Below, one piece after another: positions 61,066-64,000 of a stretch of DNA of 64,000 bases. Source of the DNA: Shewanella halifaxensis HAW-EB4 (lineage in GTDB: Bacteria; Pseudomonadota; Gammaproteobacteria; Enterobacterales; Shewanellaceae); the NCBI RefSeq assembly GCF_000019185.1, contig NC_010334.1, forward strand, positions 1,612,001 through 1,676,000, read 5' to 3'. The first letter of the stretch is position 1, and each line of letters opens with the position of its first letter. Position numbers and translations under genes: made by a program. The notes beneath the pieces were generated by a model. The model made no database searches, was not told where the DNA came from, and was given only the letters and a program-made list of their open reading frames with translations.

Positions 61066-64000
61066 CTTTCTTCGGCCGCATGATCAAATGATACATGGTT
61101 GGCACCCACACTAAGGAAAGCAAGGTTGTCAGTAGGGTTCCGCCTGCAATCGCAATGGCAAAGGGTGGCCAAAATCCGCCTCCTGCAATAATTAATGGCA
61201 GGAATCCACCAATGGTTGTAATGGTCGTTGAACCGATATGGCGGCCACAACGGGTGACGAGTTCGACAATCAACTGAGTATCACCATTTCGCGTTGCTGG
61301 TATCTCCTCAAGCTCGGCTAAAATGACGATCGCGGCATTAATCGCAAGTCCCATTAACCCTAGCAAGCCGATAATCACGGTAAAGCCAAACGGATAGCCA
61401 AATGTGTATACCGCGAGTAGGCCTAATCCTGCACTCTGTATGGCGCTAAATAAAATGATCCCAGTGAGCCTAAATGAATTAAACGATAGCACTACTGTGG
61501 CCAGCAGCAGGGTGATCACAAGCACTAGGTTAGACATTAAGTTGCCAATCGCCTCGTTACGCTTAGCACTTTCACCACCTAGCTCTACACGGTAACCACT
61601 TGGCAGCTCAATAGCAGATAGCTTATCGCTGACATTATCAACCACGGTTTGCGGCAGTACACCTGAGGTAATATAGGCTTCAATGACGTTGACTCGCTGG
61701 CCATCACGTCTTGGGATAGCGCCGCGACTCACCTCAATTTGACTGCTCGAAATAGCCGATAATGGTATACCTGTGCCTTGCCCCGATACTAGCGTAATCG
61801 CCGACAGTTTGGTTTGCTGCTCACGAATACTGTCACTTAATCTAACGCGAACCGGCAGGGATTCAGTTTGCTCTAAAATACTGCCACCATTAATACCTGT
61901 GGTGGCCATCTCTATCTGCTTGGCGATGTCGGTTAATGACAATCCGCTGATTAAGCTGGCGTCTTCATTTATCTGTAACCAGACTTTAGGCGATCCAGCA
62001 CTCAATGTGGCGCGAGTATGGATAACATTTTGAGTGTCCGATAACGCTTTACGAACTTGCTCACCAAGTAGCTTGAGCTGATCAAGGTTAGGGCCAAAAA
62101 TACGCACCTCTACAGGCGCATTAAATGGCGGGCCTTGTTCCAGTTTACGCACAATAATTTGTGCACCGGGAAACTGTTTATCTAATGTCATTTGCAGCTG
62201 AGGAATAAGCTGATTTGCGCTAGCGAAATCTCGGGCTTTAACCATAGCTTGGGCATAATGACTCGCCCCTTGCTGGCGCTGCAATAGGTTGTAATAGAAA
62301 GAGGGGGCATTACCGCCGACGACCCAATCAATTCGAGTTACCCCATCGGTTTGGCGTAATTTAGCATCAATTTTTTCGACCTGTGCCCGTGTATTGCTAA
62401 TACTGGCTTGAGGGGCGAGATAGACTTCAATTTGGAACATATCTCTGTCTGATGGCGGGAAAAATTGCTCGGTCATTTTACCCGCTGCAATAAAGCCCAT
62501 AACGGGTAATACGCCGATGATCACCGCAGCTAGCAGAGGGCGTGATAACGCAAGCGACAATGTTTGCCTAAAGGCGTGACTCATAAAGGGCAAGTTAATA
62601 CCGCGGTGATACCAGTGAGTGCCTTTACCATCAACGCCAAAGCGACCAGCGAGACCTGCAATAATGGTGTGCGAGATGATGAACGAGCCGAGTAGGGCAA
62701 ACATCACCGAGATAGCAATGCCACCGACAAACTCACCGGCAGCGCCTGGCATCAATACAATCGGCGCAAAGGCCAGCATCGTGGTAATGGTTGAGCCAGC
62801 TAGCGGTAGCCAGAGATGCTCTAACGTCTGCTTCACTGCATCGAGCCTATCCATGCCTTTTTGGCGGCGCTGAGAGATGGCGTCAACAATCACGATGGCG
62901 TTATCGACCATAATACCTAGGGCGACCACAAGACCTGTGACCGACATTTGGTGGATTGGCAGGCCAATATATTTCATACAGGCTAAGGTAAATAGTGCTG
63001 TAAGCGGCAAAGATAGCGCGACAATTACCGCATTCCTTAAGCCAAGGGTCAGCATGAGTACGGCTAAAATAATTAAAAAACCCAGCAGTAAACTGCCGAC
63101 TAAATCACTTAGGCGCTCAGTGGTGTAGCCCTCTTGGTCGAATAGCCACTCAATCTCTATGTTTGCCGGAATACTGGTTTGCAGTTGATCGACAGAGTGC
63201 TTAACCTGCTCAAGCCACAGGTCGACACGGGTGTTGCTGAGCATTCTTGCTGCCACCATCACGCCTTGCTGTTGATCGATTAGCGCAATACTGTTGGCTG
63301 GCTCCTTGGGTTGACGACTAATGTGGGCAATGTCGGCTAAACGGATAATCTGTCCATCTTCGGTGACTTTTAGTGGCACTTGAGCAATGCGCGAAATCGA
63401 ATCGAGTTCACCAGAGACTTCGATGAGAGCGCGAAAGTTGTCGTTATTGATCTCACCTGCGGACACCTTGGCATCGGCATTTTGTAAAATCTGTGCGATA
63501 GACTGCGCTGATAGCGCTAACTGGTTAACTTTATGGCCGTCGAGTTGGACCAAGATCTCTTCGGTTGGTTGGCCATAGAGATTAACGAAATCGGTGCCGC
63601 TAAGCAGCCGTAACTGGCTTTGCAACTCTTTAGCATAGCGGTTGAGCATGTCGGTTCGTACTTCCCCACCACCGCGCCAGACAATACCGAGTATGGCGGT
63701 ATTGGCGTAACCGAGCTGATCGTCTAGGGTGGGGGTTTGTGCTGACACTGGTAGCAAGGCTTTTGCATCGGCGATGAGATCACGTGCTCTAGACCATACG
63801 GGCGCAGTTTCAACCACACTGTCTTTTAATTCAAGTTGGATGACTGAGATCCCAGGTCTCGATGTCGACTGCACCAGCTTTAATTCTTCTAGGCGCCTAA
63901 GTTCACTTTCAAGCACCTCGGTCACTAATGCTTCGACCCGCTCGGCAGAAGCGCCCGGATAATGAGTGATCACCGAGGCAAAGCGATTGGTGATTTCAGG
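61013..64000 (-). CDS. RND efflux transporter permease (5' end outside window)
   Basis: 986 residues follow the first possible internal start (GTG 63973), and the frame stays open to the edge with PEITNRFAS, the normal approach to an RND first periplasmic loop. The real N-terminus, including the first membrane helix, is therefore beyond 64000. Visible: YPGASAERVEALVTEVLE, STSRPGISVIQLEL, the helix-4 segment GIMVDNAIVIVDAISQRR (Asp-Asn in place of the usual Asp-Asp), MSVTGLVVALG, and the C-terminal TTITTIGGFLPLIIAGGGFWPP. Proton-driven multidrug-type pump; a partner adaptor gene is expected upstream, outside the window. Confidence 0.93.
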   Translation of the reverse strand, partial: PEITNRFASVITHYPGASAERVEALVTEVLESELRRLEELKLVQSTSRPGISVIQLELKDSVVETAPVWSRARDLIADAKALLPVSAQTPTLDDQLGYANTAILGIVWRGGGEVRTDMLNRYAKELQSQLRLLSGTDFVNLYGQPTEEILVQLDGHKVNQLALSAQSIAQILQNADAKVSAGEINNDNFRALIEVSGELDSISRIAQVPLKVTEDGQIIRLADIAHISRQPKEPANSIALIDQQQGVMVAARMLSNTRVDLWLEQVKHSVDQLQTSIPANIEIEWLFDQEGYTTERLSDLVGSLLLGFLIILAVLMLTLGLRNAVIVALSLPLTALFTLACMKYIGLPIHQMSVTGLVVALGIMVDNAIVIVDAISQRRQKGMDRLDAVKQTLEHLWLPLAGSTITTMLAFAPIVLMPGAAGEFVGGIAISVMFALLGSFIISHTIIAGLAGRFGVDGKGTHWYHRGINLPFMSHAFRQTLSLALSRPLLAAVIIGVLPVMGFIAAGKMTEQFFPPSDRDMFQIEVYLAPQASISNTRAQVEKIDAKLRQTDGVTRIDWVVGGNAPSFYYNLLQRQQGASHYAQAMVKARDFASANQLIPQLQMTLDKQFPGAQIIVRKLEQGPPFNAPVEVRIFGPNLDQLKLLGEQVRKALSDTQNVIHTRATLSAGSPKVWLQINEDASLISGLSLTDIAKQIEMATTGINGGSILEQTESLPVRVRLSDSIREQQTKLSAITLVSGQGTGIPLSAISSSQIEVSRGAIPRRDGQRVNVIEAYITSGVLPQTVVDNVSDKLSAIELPSGYRVELGGESAKRNEAIGNLMSNLVLVITLLLATVVLSFNSFRLTGIILFSAIQSAGLGLLAVYTFGYPFGFTVIIGLLGLMGLAINAAIVILAELEEIPATRNGDTQLIVELVTRCGRHIGSTTITTIGGFLPLIIAGGGFWPPFAIAIAGGTLLTTLLSLVWVPTMYHLIMRPKKVNQLTSNAPRVTGKVGP

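Overview
The window reads as chromosomal DNA of a gammaproteobacterium, most likely the genus Shewanella. The evidence is the gene order rlmN-pilW-rodZ-ispG-hisS-yfgM-bamB-der, xseA-guaB-guaA, tadA, mltF-purL, a tmRNA tag ending NYSLAA, cydABX, and a two-gene borosin locus closely resembling the Shewanella sonM/sonA system. No species can be assigned from sequence alone.

Layout. 1-7.1 kb is the late end of a prophage or phage-tail element: baseplate J, tail I, a frameshifted tail fibre carrying an A+T-rich beta-helix spike, baseplate and hub proteins, and a likely cargo gene. 7.1-7.85 kb is non-coding and holds an attachment-like copy of the ssrA 3' end. 7.85-10.4 kb is a translation and envelope quality-control block: ssrA and smpB, ratA-ratB, and bamE. 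10.86-13.75 kb is the most interesting unit: a split borosin RiPP locus (alpha-N-methyltransferase plus separate 70-aa precursor) followed after 7 nt by a membrane TPR-GGDEF diguanylate cyclase. 14.6-18.1 kb holds malate synthase and an HDOD-GAF protein. 18.2-21.1 kb, on the minus strand, holds an NTF2-like secreted protein, MtfA peptidase and a small ParA plus ribbon-helix-helix partner. 21.6-26.8 kb holds DUF3820, a NrfJ-like periplasmic protein, two GNATs, a 5'-nucleotidase-like enzyme and a CNNM/CorC protein. 27-35.9 kb is the conserved rlmN-to-der run. 36-41.1 kb is accessory DNA inserted where der and xseA are normally close: a DUF4136 lipoprotein, an NCS2 xanthine permease and a chemoreceptor. 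41.5-53.2 kb holds xseA, guaBA, tadA, mltF and purL. 53.4-53.7 kb holds a compact minus-strand unit with promoter, structured leader, 25-codon ORF and terminator. 54.4-57.2 kb is cydABX behind a perfect FNR-type box. 57.7-64 kb holds a lipoprotein, a Cache chemoreceptor, a YdcH-like protein and an RND pump cut by the window edge.

Themes. Purine metabolism clusters here (guaB, guaA, purL, xanthine permease, 5'-nucleotidase-like enzyme). Respiratory control is suggested by three perfect TTGAT-N4-ATCAA boxes, before the permease, one chemoreceptor and cydA. Two inverted copies of a MITE-like repeat bracket about 10 kb from der to guaA. No CRISPR array, rRNA, conventional tRNA or intact transposase gene was seen.
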